This document shows, piece by piece, positions 1 to 11,236 of a DNA stretch of 64,000 nt (position 1 is the stretch's first letter; every line of letters starts with the position of its first letter). The position numbers and the translations under genes were made by a program. The DNA is from Vitis vinifera (taxonomy: Eukaryota; Streptophyta; Magnoliopsida; Vitales; Vitaceae). The stretch lies in NCBI RefSeq assembly GCF_030704535.1, contig NC_081817.1, positions 1,379,001 to 1,443,000 on the forward strand. Reading direction: 5' to 3'. Below the pieces are notes generated by a model. The model had not been told where the DNA came from and did not search any database. It worked only from the letters and a program-made list of their open reading frames with translations.

Positions 1-770
1 CATAGAGTTCATTCCCCAGCATGTCTTGTATCATTCCTCGGAACCGAACCAGTGTGTTTGGCTGAACCCGTTTGAAATTTGTAGAATTAAGTACTGGAAC
101 CTACACCATTGTTGAACCATAAACAGATCAACTTACAGACTCTACACCCCAGTTCAACAAGTTCATAAAAATTACCGGGTGGATCTTTCAAAAAGGCCAC
201 TTTACAAACGGTGGGCGTGAGTGGTATTGATCAAACCATCAATTCCTTTAAAAGAAACCTTACCTATATTCTGAATTCAATAGCATTGGGGAAAAAAAAT
301 CAAAGGAAGCATAATCTTTGGATTATTGAGATGAAGCACAAAACCTGTTTAGTGATGAAAAAGAACTTTTCCAATTTTCAAAAACTGTTTTTGAAAATAT
401 GTTTTAATATCAAAACGGTTATTATTTCGTTTTGGGAAATGAAATGTTTCTTAAAACCCCCATTTCACTTGAGCTACCAAAACAAACCCTAGGAGAATCA
501 GGAAAACCTTAACAATTTGCTTCCACATAAATCAACACAAACAGAAAGAACTCAGAAAACAAGAAACACTTTCCAATGCAAATATATGTTTACCTGAGAG
601 AGGCCGCCGTTGTCGAAGAGGAACTGACGAAAGAGATCAGCGACGCCCCAGTCTTTGCCGTCAAAGTTGGCCGGATCGGAGCCAGACGCCTCCGCTGCCG
701 CCATTGCCTTCTCGAAGGTCAATCGGACGGCTCCGAGGGGGTTGGCCATGAAATCATACGGCAGACCCAC

Positions 771-773
<3 letters not shown>
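1..773 (-). CDS. ETG1: ETG1 / MCM-binding protein (MCMBP), 5' part only
   Basis: The family binds the MCM2-7 replicative helicase in the nucleus and is needed for normal S phase and sister-chromatid cohesion. Two coding exons are visible. Exon 1 is 594..773 (60 codons, starts MVGLPYDFMANPLGAVR). Exon 2 is 1..100 (starts VPVLNST, contains RFRGMIQDMLGNE) and runs off the left edge. Exon 1 ends CAG|GTAAAC and exon 2 is preceded by GTAG, and the phase is kept. The NPLGAVR start, GKDWGV..LFR and LVRFRGMIQDMLGNE match my memory of Arabidopsis ETG1, which is about 590 aa, so only about 93 codons are present here. The start ATG follows a GA-rich leader (CT on the plus strand). Identity is confident; the rest of the gene lies outside the window. 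Confidence 0.9.

Positions 774-774
<1 letters not shown>

Positions 775-804
<30 letters not shown>
775..804. repeat. (CT)n microsatellite in the ETG1 leader
   Basis: About 15 uninterrupted CT units lie directly upstream of the ETG1 start codon. In the transcript they read as a GA-rich 5'UTR. Length variation here is likely between individuals. Confidence 0.9.
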
Positions 805-805
<1 letters not shown>

Positions 806-856
806 GAATGGGGAACTGGAAATGACAACAGACCTGGCGCGCTCAACTGTAAAAAC

Positions 857-899
857 TAGGGTTTTCCCGCCAAATGTTGGCAGACATGTGTTCCCGCCA
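857..899 (-). promoter_or_regulatory. E2F sites and telo-box upstream of ETG1
   Basis: Seen: TTTCCCGCCAAA at 863-874, a strong E2F consensus; a second core TTCCCGCCA at 891-899; and TAGGGTTT at 857-864, which is the telo-box AAACCCTA on the gene strand and overlaps the first E2F site. They lie about 85-125 bp upstream of the ETG1 ATG. E2F plus telo-box pairs are known in promoters of plant S-phase genes such as PCNA, which fits the name E2F TARGET GENE 1. Confidence 0.8.
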
Positions 900-904
900 T
901 TAGC

Positions 905-1652
905 GATGTGATCCCATGGGACGCGTCGCATGATAGAGTAAAGTACGGCCGAGCTTATAAAATGGGCTTGCTTTTAAGACCATCTGTTGGGCCTCCGTAG
1001 GCCCATTAACACAATGAGAGGCCCACCTGCAATATCCTTTTATGAAAAATGATTTGAATTTTTCTTTCAAAACACTCAAATTTGGTTATCCCACATACAG
1101 AATCAAATGGAAGTATTTTTTCTTTTAGATTATTTATTTTTAATATAATTTCGTAGAAGCAGAAGCTGGTGTTGTTAATTTTGAGTTCCAAATTACCTTA
1201 ATAATAATCTCGAAGCATGTTAGGATGATAATGAGACGGGTTTTGTGTACTTATTAAGGATGAATCTAGATTTTTTTTTAATACCCATTTGGTTTCGGGG
1301 CGAGTTCAAGCATTACCATTGCCTTGTCCCACCTCACCTCTCTTTGATTATATTCATTTTCCTTTCCGTTCGTGCATTTTCTCAAGAGCCAAACGGAAGT
1401 TTACCAATTTTTCTTGGCAATGCATATATTTCAGAACAAGTACTCTATATGATACTTGGAAGTTTCCTTTGTGGATCATAACATTCATTGTGAGAAGAAT
1501 ACAAGATTGGCCTCCCTTCATGGAGTCTGCAATTTATGAAAGGAAGCCATGAAAGCAACTCTCCTCCACACGTTGCTATAAGCGTATACAACAAAACAAA
1601 TCAAGAAAAAAGGACAAGGAAAGTCCAGTTTTTGGCCATGGAATCATCCCCT
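905..1652. other. Intergenic: distal ETG1 promoter and 3' flank of next gene
   Basis: No supported gene. The short reading frames here show no family signature. The part next to 1652 should contain the 3'UTR of the plastid zinc-motif gene. Confidence 0.5.
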
Positions 1653-2530
1653 TCATCTCGAGAACAGCCTAGTGAAAAAATTTCCGGAATTAGACTTCTC
1701 TAGACATGCCACATGAACATATCTTCCAAACTTGTCCACCTGCCTGGGTTCCCCTCTGGTGTCCTCCTTGCATACTTTGCAGGTTTTATCGACCCAACCC
1801 TCCTCGACGTATTGTCCATCCACTGATTTCAAGCAAGACTGAATTGATCAAAACCGGTTTGCAGGAAACTTTGAGGAAAATCAAACATGGAAAGATTGGT
1901 AATGCAGGCTCATTTGCATAGCAGCACAGCAACTGCTAGGGTGCTGCAACTGCTAGGAAATGAGCATGCTTCTATGTTTACTTGTGATGATTCAATTAGC
2001 TGAAATTATGAGATGTGTAACAAAATGGAGTTCAAAGTGATTACCATCTACGTATGATTTGAAGAAATCCTTGTATGTTCCTCCAATTTTCCTTCTGAGA
2101 GCTCCATACTGCATGAGACGAGAAAACCCAGTTACCAGTTGGAAATTGCAGACACAGAAGAATGGCCATCCAACATGAAAATGCATGTAAGGAGGGAAGA
2201 AGATGCAGGATATACGGGTTTTTGCAGATGTACCTGTTCCCTGGACATCCTCCCTCCAGACTGAGTGGCATCTCTGGCCTTCTCCAGAAGCTGGGCATCC
2301 TCCACTGATCTTACTTGAGAGAAATCAAGAGCCTCAGTCACACTAGAAAACAGAGATTGCTTGCTCTTCTTGGGTTCTTCGTTCTCGTTTTTTTCATCTA
2401 CTTTGGCTGAAACAACCACGAATTTCGAGCTCCTGCTGAGCCTGTGATGCCTAGGCAAGGTTTGAGCAACTCCTAAGTTTGGTGAGAAACTGTTGTGTGA
2501 AGGTGACAAGGGAAGAACTCTGAGTCCCAT
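1653..2530 (-). CDS. Predicted plastid protein with C-terminal CxxC...HxxC zinc-type motif
   Basis: Function not recognised. Three exons, 2234..2530 (99 codons), 2045..2108 and 1653..1822, join in phase to a 176-aa protein ending in TGA. Residues 1 to about 43 are rich in Ser, Arg and hydrophobic residues and poor in acids, like a chloroplast transit peptide. The middle (about 60-120) carries SVTEALDF and YGALRRKIGGTYKDFF. The C-terminal exon has C-x2-C-x18-H-x2-C (CKVC ... HVAC), the spacing of one LIM or zinc-ribbon half, and ends FFTRLFSR. I start at 2530 and not at the in-frame upstream ATG at 2572, because a TATA box at 2579-2587 puts transcription start near 2550. I recall similar unnamed plant proteins but cannot give a symbol. 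Confidence 0.8.
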
Positions 2531-2578
2531 GTTTGTTTCTTCTCTGAGAATAATGCAACCCCCTCTCCACAATAGGAC

Positions 2579-2587
2579 TTTATATAT
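2579..2587 (-). promoter_or_regulatory. TATA box of the plastid zinc-motif gene
   Basis: TATATAAA on the minus strand, about 50 bp upstream of the chosen ATG at 2530. Its position makes an ATG at 2572 unlikely to be in the mRNA. Confidence 0.6.
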
Positions 2588-3267
2588 GGAGGGGAAAGTT
2601 ATAGGAGTGTGTGGTGTGGGTGATTTTGGTTGGCTGAGTTGAACGAGTGAAGCATTGCCACGTGTTTGGAAACAGCATGGCTACCACTCAGAAAACCTGG
2701 TAGTTAAGGAGGGGGACGTGGCCCTTTGCCTGACTATAGTAATTGAGAGGAGAGAAATATCTCCTCAGAACATCCAAACATGTCAAAGCAACTGGGATAT
2801 GCTAAAGACAAACCCAGTTTCTGAGGCTAAGGTAACTTAAGTTGTGTTTTCTCTGCTTTATCTTTTTCGGGTTAATTGAATTGCTCCATTGTGTTTTACA
2901 TATTGCGACAAATGATGAAACATTCTCATTCAGATGCAAATCGATCAATTTTGCTTAATGCTTTACAGTTAGTAGGTTTTCTATATGGTCAAAAGCAAGA
3001 ATATATAACACCCCTACATAACCAGCTCTACAAACTAGGAATCAGTGTTAGAAATATCAAAAATCAGAAATCCAGCTATATATGATAGTAAATGCTTCCT
3101 GCCATTTCCACATATTTGTCATGAAAATGCATATTGTTGATAGGGTTAACAAGTTTTTCTACATCATGGTATTCTTTAATCTACAGTCATCTACCCTGGA
3201 AACCTCTTTCCGTTTTTCTCTATAAGACATGAGGTCATAAGCAAACAAAACTAGGTACACATGTAAC
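2588..3267. other. Intergenic: promoter of zinc-motif gene and KUP2 3' flank
   Basis: No supported gene. Two short frames on the plus strand have no recognisable features. The region separates two genes that are both on the minus strand. Confidence 0.5.
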
Positions 3268-6200
3268 TCAGACGATATAAACCATGCCAACCTCAAGGAG
3301 AGACACTGGTGGCACCTTGAGAGCTACATCTGGTCCTCGGCAATTCCTCCTCAGGAAATTATACCCGACATTGATTGCCAATCTCCTCACAAGGGAAGAT
3401 CCTTGTTTTGCTCGAACATGTGAGTGCCCAAGTATGAATGCAGTCCCCGATTGTTGAGCTGCCCATAACTCTTCCAACTCTTCTTGCAACTGCACATCAG
3501 TCTCAGACCGTGTATCAGTTTCAGACTCATCATCAATGGCAAACCTCACTCTTCTTTTGGTAACAGAAATGGGTTCCATCTCAATAACATCTGTGACGCT
3601 TTCCACAGTTGGGAAACCAATGGATACACTAGCTGGCTGCAAGCTCTCCTCAATCTCATAAGCTGGTGTACCAGAAAATGCTACATTTCCAATCACTGTC
3701 AATCTACATTCACTTGAGGATCCCCCAGATTGGGATCCATCATCTTCAATACATGGGTCCGTGCCATGTGTCCGAACCCAATCATAGCGGATGAAATCAG
3801 CCAGCCTACCAACAAGTTCAGATTCAAAAGAATCAACATCCTGGTGAACATCACGATAGCCATAACGGACAATGCATCTGTAGGAGCGGTGAGTAGCAGG
3901 ACCCACCCGGCCCACAAGATACCTCTCAGCTGGGGGCACATAAGGGACTGGCACTGATTTCACACATACAAAGACAAGGACACGGTGAAAGGCGGGGAGG
4001 TTGGTGACAAAGCGGGAGAAGTTTGCCGGGATGCCAGAGGTGAGATCAGTGAACACCAGCCCAATACCAGGTACTCGAGCTATTCCCAAGCTTGGACCCA
4101 AGGCTAAAAGCCATTCTAAAGAAACCTTGTTGTGAAGGTCAAATTCATATTTCTTGATGGTGGCATAATGCCAAACATACATGATGGTCATGAGGAAGAG
4201 AGCTAGCAGGATGGGGAGCCAGGCACCCTCACGGAACTTTGTGAGGGAGGCTGAGAAGTAGAGTAATTCTATAGAGCCAAAGAACAGTAGGAAAGAGAGA
4301 GCTACAATAGGGGGTTTGTGCCAACAGAGGATAATAACCAAGGAAGTGAGGCATGTGGTCACTAGCATTACTGCCATCACTGCCAACCCTGCAACAGATA
4401 AAAATAAGATTTCAGTTCATGGTAAGTGAGAAATCATGAACTACTACATTTCTTTTGTAGTAAAAATTTGGATCTTATCAGCCATATGGAAGGATGCAAT
4501 TTACCTGATGCATTCCCCATATGTTTTGTATCTCTGAATCCAATGGTCACAGCAATGCAGAGAATCATAAGTATCCAGTTGATCTCTGGGATGTAGATCT
4601 GGCCATGTATTTTATCAGAGGTATGAACAACCTTGACTCTTGGGAAGCATCCAAGTGACTGGCTCTGGTTGATTATAGAGAATGTTCCGCTGATGATCGC
4701 TTGACTTCCCACAACAGAGGCAAGAATCGCTATTATAAGCACTGGCCACCTCACAGCTTCTGTACCAAAAAAACTTTGCAAGTCATCATAGTTGCCTCCA
4801 CAATAAGTAGTCAATGTTTTAGAAACATCAATCGTGTGACAAATATTTCCTGATGGTTCAAATACTACAATTTCCCCCCTCAGTTGACTTGGACATGAAT
4901 AGGGTGAAATAGAAAAATAATAGTGAAGTGTCAGACCATCCAATTCATCAGGCAGGTTCCCATCCACTTCTATATGACCAATTATGCAATGTACTGGAAA
5001 CAGTGTTCAATGAAGAATACGGCTTTAACATTTGAAGCCACTATGGACGCTTGTACCTCATTTAACTTTCAAATACCCAACCTACAAATCTTAATCCTAG
5101 ACAATTCAGATATAATCTACTCAAGTGCATTGAACGCCTAATAGTGCTCAGAAGTCAGAAATGGTAATATGTCACTAAATTTTATGGCATTCAAAAACTA
5201 TCATTTTCGACGTTATCAGTAATCCACACAAAGGGTCTGATACCTCCTAGAGAATAAACTAAGATGAGCTTGGGAGCTGAGACCCACAATGAGCCTAATG
5301 CAGAGCATTTTCTTGGCAAAGTGCAAGCGCAAATAGTAAGGACAACCCAAGGTTGAAGAAGTAATGCTGTGTTAAATGCAGTTTACAAGAGGAAGAAACA
5401 ACGGTTATCCTGTAACACCCAGCTCTTAAATTGTATTTCCCATACTACCCAGTTCTTAAATGGTATGTAGCTAATTATTACACAAGATGATCAAGCTTAG
5501 ATCTGTATCTAATAATATGATGAAGCTTTAAATATGTCATTCAACCGAAGATAGACCAGGACAAAACCATCAATTTGATCATTTACTGGGTCCAGACATG
5601 AAGCAATCAAAAAACCATCTGCAGAAACAAACTTTACTATAATTCAGTTAGCTTAACTTTTAGATCACAGTATTGAACTTACAACTTCAGATTGCAAGTG
5701 TGGCCACCTCATTAATGGAACTAATTTGTGGGAGTTTATGGAACTTTAGAACTAAAATGTCAAAGATAGGTTTATAAGGTCTTATCTTTAACCAAATAAA
5801 CTTTGGTTGCTTTGGAAGTGTAATTAACTCATGGAGATCAAGTATAAAGTCACGGTATTGATTCAAGCATGGCTCACAAAACCCTCATCTTATATCAGGC
5901 TTGGATCTGGATGAGCCACTAAAAAATGGGCAAGTTGGCTCCCATTGTGGGGAGTCGTAGCCCCATATTACATAAGGAACCATGTTCTGGTCTCTAAAAC
6001 ATAAGGATATCAAAGATGTACCTGGAACTGAAACATAAAAACTGATCTGGTAACTGTTGTCATGATGTATCGACAAGTAAGCAGCTTGACCCATATATGC
6101 CAATATCAGAGCAGGATAAACCAAGAAAGTGAAGGCAATCTGCAGTATAAGAAATATTAGGAAATTTTCTTTTTAATAAAAGAGTGTTCCAGAAGAATGT

Positions 6201-9200
6201 AAACTTTCACGAGTAGACAATAAATAGTTAGCACATGTTTGGAAAGCAAAACGTAAAGCTTTGGTTCAAAGTACCTGAATTGCAGTGTATGAGAAGTGTC
6301 CAAGATCAGCAAACATTGCCTCTGAGCCTGCAAATACAACCAGGTAAAATATTAGCATTTCTTGGCAGTCGGGTCATTTAGACTTCAGCATTGACACAGC
6401 TGTACAGCCAATTTTTGGCATAGCCAAACATGGAAAAGTAAAACTCAAAACAGACTGAATGCCAAGTACCAATCAATAGAGTTTCTGTTGGATGGGTAGG
6501 GTCAGGCAAAATTGATTTCTGAAGAACAATCCTATAGGGGACAGAACACCAAGTTTGTGCACCATGACTACTAAGTATTGGACACTACCTCCATGTCAAT
6601 TCATATTGCTCACAGGAGTCATAGCAGAGAAAATTTCTTTCCTAAATGACCACACATTCCTGATTTTACAGGAACCAACCGCTTCGACCATGTGAAATAC
6701 TTGATCTTGCAGTCTTTAAAATGAACAAGTTATTGAGCGGTGTCCTACAATATGCATAATACTTGATTGACCATATTCCATTCGCATTTCAATATGATCA
6801 CAAATATCCTTGCCATTAAGACTCAAAACATACAGTATTTATACCCTACTTTTATTATTATGCTACATTACAAAATGGCAAATATTGGCCTTTGTTCTCA
6901 CTTGCCAATGCATGTCGTATCAGACACACACTAACACAGCCAGAGCATTCCAGGATTTTAAGATTGCTTGTCAGATGCTCCATAACAGCGTTGAATGCAG
7001 ATACCCAAGTCAATATCCTGTAACATAGATGCAGGACTAACATGTGAAAACTTGATTATCTGCACTAATCATGGTTTTCCCAATTTTTACCTGTTATGCA
7101 CAATAAAATTCCACCCAAAGACATCCATCCATCTTTCCTCGTCTTCTTCAAGAATTTGAACATGTAATATGGGGACAGAGCTTGATAGACATGTGGGTTC
7201 CAGCGGAATATATTGTATAAGCCAAGAGCACTGATGCATAGTAGCCAAATCAACACAACTGGAGCAAAGAAGAATCCAACCCGATGTGTGCCATAGTGTT
7301 GTAGTGCAAATAGACACACTAATATGAAGCAAGTAATAGGAATCACTGCATCTGAAAATGGGAATATAGATTTTAGCTAAAAACAATAATGAATAGAGTA
7401 GTGCAAATAGACACGCTAATCTGAAGCAAGTAATAGGAATTACAGCATCTGAAAATCAGAATATAGATTTGAAGTTTAAAAAGATAATGAATAGAGAAAA
7501 AGTGCAACTAACAGATCTCTACAGTTCAACTTATTTACGTATGTTCCCTACTAAGATTACAGTATATATCAACAAATATATTCATGCCTTCATTTATGGT
7601 ACATGAAGAACAACAGTGTCCTAGAATGAAGATCAGAGCAATTTCGAATATTTTGAGCCTGGAACTTTATAAGAAGGCTCATGCAAAATTATGGCTCTGT
7701 TGACTCTTTTGGTAATGCCCTTTCTTGCAACAAAATTCTAGTCTCTTAATACCAATGGTTCAAACTAAATTATCTAAGGACATAATGCCAAATTCAGACC
7801 TCATACTCCTGATATGAAATATTTTCATTCTTAAATGCATGCATGGGACAAGCACACACGCAAAGAAAAAGTTTAAGAGGATAGGCAATAAGTAATTCTT
7901 AAATATGGTATTAGAGAAATATTAGAATAATTTTGGAAAATTCCAAAAAACAGTGGAGCAATTTGCTTCATTAAATATTGATAGGGATTTAGAATTGCTT
8001 GAATAAAATAGAAAAAAAAATTCAGAAACACTGTAAAAGATCTCTGGAGAAAATTTACTGTCAAATTTGTTCTTTGTCATATTTGGTGGAACTGTATAAT
8101 ATCATGCATTAAGTACAGATATCACCACAATGAATTATTCTCAAGCTTCTGATAATACAGAAATCCCATCGGTCATTACTTCTGCCTTATCACTTGCACC
8201 AGCAACTTTAAAAGATGCACTACCACATTATCACTCACACCAGCAACTTTCAAAGACACACTAGCCCCATTATCACTTTCACCAGCAACTTTAAAGATGC
8301 ACTACCACATAATGCAACAAAGGGTATCTGTTTGTCAACTACACACACAAAACAGTTCTTCACATTCCTTACGATGAAAGGTAGCAGGGTGAGGATGTAG
8401 GAGAGGAGGGGACCTAACCAAATCACCTCAAGCTGGCAATTTAGATGGTCCCTGCACTTCAGGCCAAATAACTTCAGTTCACTAAATTGGCAAGAATGAC
8501 CACCAAGTGGGTCCCTTTATCCAGTCATCACTTTTAAATATAACAGACACACTCTGACTCCTCTAAATATTATATATTATTTTTCCAGAACAGATGTCAG
8601 TTGAAAAAAGGCAAATCTGCAGATGAAGGAAACAACAAATTAAGTTCCCCCAACACCCCTAGCGGTGGTGGCCCCAAATATAAAACAGAAAACATAAACC
8701 AAACAATATTGAAATAAACAAAGGAAAAAATGATTAATGGAGATATTGTTATTTAAAATAAATTAATAAACAATATTTTTGCTTTATCCATGTGTGTGGA
8801 TGAAAAAAAAGATTCCAAATATCACATGTCTTTTCTTTTTTTTTCTTTTTCTCCTTCACTGTTATGTCAAATGATTTTATGGGATTTTATACAAAATGTT
8901 GTATAGATTAGCTAGAACTTGGACTGTTCCTGACAAAAGCTATCAAACAAGTAATACTCAAACTTATGGTACTTCTTGTTTGTAGCAATATATGAGTGAA
9001 AATAACTTTCCGGATTGCCATCATATAACAACCTACAAGCTTGGATGATATTGGAAAGAGTAGATTACATAAAAAACATCATAGCCAGTATACTTTGAGA
9101 TGCTTACACTGATGGTGTTCTTTGGACATGGATAACTCGAGACCGGACACAGCAGAGAAAACTACATAAAGACAGAAACTCATCAATTAGAAAACAGGGA

Positions 9201-10050
9201 GGAAGCTGTGGCAAATTAGAGCTTGTGAAACAGGAAAGAAGTATACCAGAAATGGCTGGAGTAAGCAGTCCATCTCCAATTACCATACAAGTGCCAAGAA
9301 GAACCAAAATTAGCAAAGCCGTGTGCAACACTCTGTGCTTCTCAAGCAGCATCTTAACCCTTGAGCTGTTCTTTTGCTCTGGAGGATGCTCCAGTTTATA
9401 TGTGGAAAGTGCTTCATCAGCAACCTGCCTATTGGGAAGAAGGCTTACTTTTGCATGCCTGCATATCAAGGAATACAGAGCAAAAGTACCACCTGCATAA
9501 TCATGCATGAAAATTTTCAATTCGATGACTGGATAATCGAAGATAGCACTCAATTACTCCAAGGACTTACCCTCTCCATTGTCATCAGCTCGAAGGACTA
9601 TAAAGACATACTTGAATAGAGGGACTAGAGTAAGAGTCCAGAAGACAAAGGAAAGAACTCCAAAAATCTCTTCATTTGTTTCTGAATGATGAATATCTTC
9701 TGCAAATGTGCTCTTGTAAACATAGAGAGGGGAAATGCCAAGGTCCCCATAAACTACCCCAAGACTTTGGTAAGATAAGAGCAGAAGTGTCTTCCAAGAG
9801 TCCTTCTGAAATACACTCCAGCAAGCAAATGCATTAAAAGTTCAGCATTTAACAAAACATATAAACTTTTTAAATGATGATTTTTCACACTTCTTAAAAA
9901 ATCCAATTTTGTACAACTAAATAGCCAAAAAGATTCCAAATGGGTGTGGTTTATGAGCAACTGAAAGTGCAGATCCATGTAAACTGCAGAAAAAATCAAA
10001 ATTGGACAAACCTTTGAAGTGCCCCAACACCTCCCATGGTCAGGATCCAT
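3268..10050 (-). CDS. KUP2: KT/KUP/HAK potassium transporter, KUP2 type
   Basis: A multi-pass K+ uptake protein of the KUP/HAK/KT family, expected in the plasma or vacuolar membrane; Arabidopsis KUP2/SHY3 affects cell expansion. Nine coding exons: 10012..10050, 9571..9805, 9247..9492, 9108..9161, 7091..7351, 6275..6327, 6022..6139, 4505..4759 and 3268..4388. They join in phase to 793 aa; the Arabidopsis protein is 794 as I recall. All introns are GT-AG. Landmarks in order are [111 protein letters not shown], then a long cytosolic tail ending [24 protein letters not shown]-stop. The tail and SHTSDK-region match KUP2 better than KUP6 or KUP8. The longest introns are 7352-9107 and 4760-6021. Intron 4 carries a copy of an exon border (see 7302-7496). 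Confidence 0.95.
7302..7496. repeat. 97-bp tandem duplication spanning the KUP2 exon 5 acceptor
   Basis: 7302-7398 and 7399-7496 are about 85-90% alike. The first copy is the real start of exon 5 plus its acceptor. The second lies inside intron 4 and still has TTTCAG followed by an exon-like start on the minus strand. Confidence 0.85.
8186..8312. repeat. Three-copy minisatellite in KUP2 intron 4
   Basis: Three imperfect units of about 44-47 bp. Each contains TTATCACT, CACCAGCAACTTT and a CACTA block. Confidence 0.8.
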
Positions 10051-10072
10051 GATATCAAACGTCAACCGTCAA

Positions 10073-11236
10073 TCTGAATTTCAGTAGGTGAACACAGATA
10101 GCTGCAGATCTGCACTTGAAACAATGGAAGCTGTGATAATACACTCACACAGAGAATGAAAATTTAGAAAATAACAAAAAATATATTCACGAAAAGAACA
10201 CCCAGAGGTCCCCCATCAATATATCACACCTTTAGGCTCACATCTAGATGAGATAAAAGCAGGCCTCACCAACTTTTCAGTGAATTCACATGGCATCCAT
10301 ACCCTTATCATCCCCCACCAATCTCTTAGAAAACTGGGTGCATTTCGTAAAGGGATAAAATCAAATCGAAGTTGCCCCCCAATTATTGGTGGATTGTGAA
10401 CCCCAAAGAGATTGATACCCAATCACATTAGGACTGCTCAAGATCAAATTCCATAAATGTTGAAGAACCCCAACCCATTCATTTGTTCTGCAACCGCTTG
10501 TTTCAACTTTCTTGCTTCTCAAGTTGATGAGAATGGAAAGAAATCAATAACTTGCTGTTGCCCCACAATTGAGCAAGATACCCAACACGAAATGTAAGGA
10601 CAACCAACCCAACAAAGAAAATGACACGCAGAGGAAGAAAAAACAACAGGGAACTTCAACTTTGACAGTGTATATATACGTCACAAAGTTACTTCACAGG
10701 GAAAACACACCAAATATGGGAATGATGGGAATGAAAAAAAAAAAAAAGCACGATCACGTGATTCATCGACACTAGACAGTAGCATTAACATAACAGTCAT
10801 ACCAACAAGAGCCCACAGAATTAAAGACCATGTAAGGACCATGAAACAGACCCTCTCTCTGCATTTATTATTTATCTGTTTTAATATTCAGATTAATAAA
10901 TAAATAAGATTTCAGAAGACCCCACAAGATAAAAACCACAGTAAACCCTCGATCCTCATTTGCTGAAAAAAGGGGTCGGAAATCACAATATAGAATTTTC
11001 GATTTTCTTGGCTGCCAAACAGACCCATTTGCTTACACCATTGAAAAATCAGAAGCAGACCCATGAACTGAAAAGCCCTCATTCACAGGACACCAATTCC
11101 TCACGACTCAGCCATGTGTTTTTCCTTCCCAAACAGACCCAAAAGCAGACGCACATACCTTAAAACCTTCAACACGATTTAATTATTCGCCAAACACTAG
11201 TTCTTCATAAATCAGCCATATGTTTGAGGACTTACC
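10073..11236 (-). other. Probable KUP2 5'UTR intron (donor 11235, acceptor 10074)
   Basis: On the minus strand GGTCCG|GTAAGTCC at 11236/11235 is a good donor, and TTCAG at about 10074, 24 bp before the ATG, is a possible acceptor. This gives a leader intron of about 1.16 kb. Leader introns are common in this family, but the acceptor's pyrimidine tract is weak, so the exact border is uncertain. Confidence 0.4.

Noticed and set aside
8186-8312. CRISPR-like array of short repeats
   Set aside because: Plant intron. Units abut with no unique spacers; this is a minisatellite.
10216-10422. 68-codon frame upstream of KUP2
   Set aside because: Falls in the proposed leader intron; no family signature.
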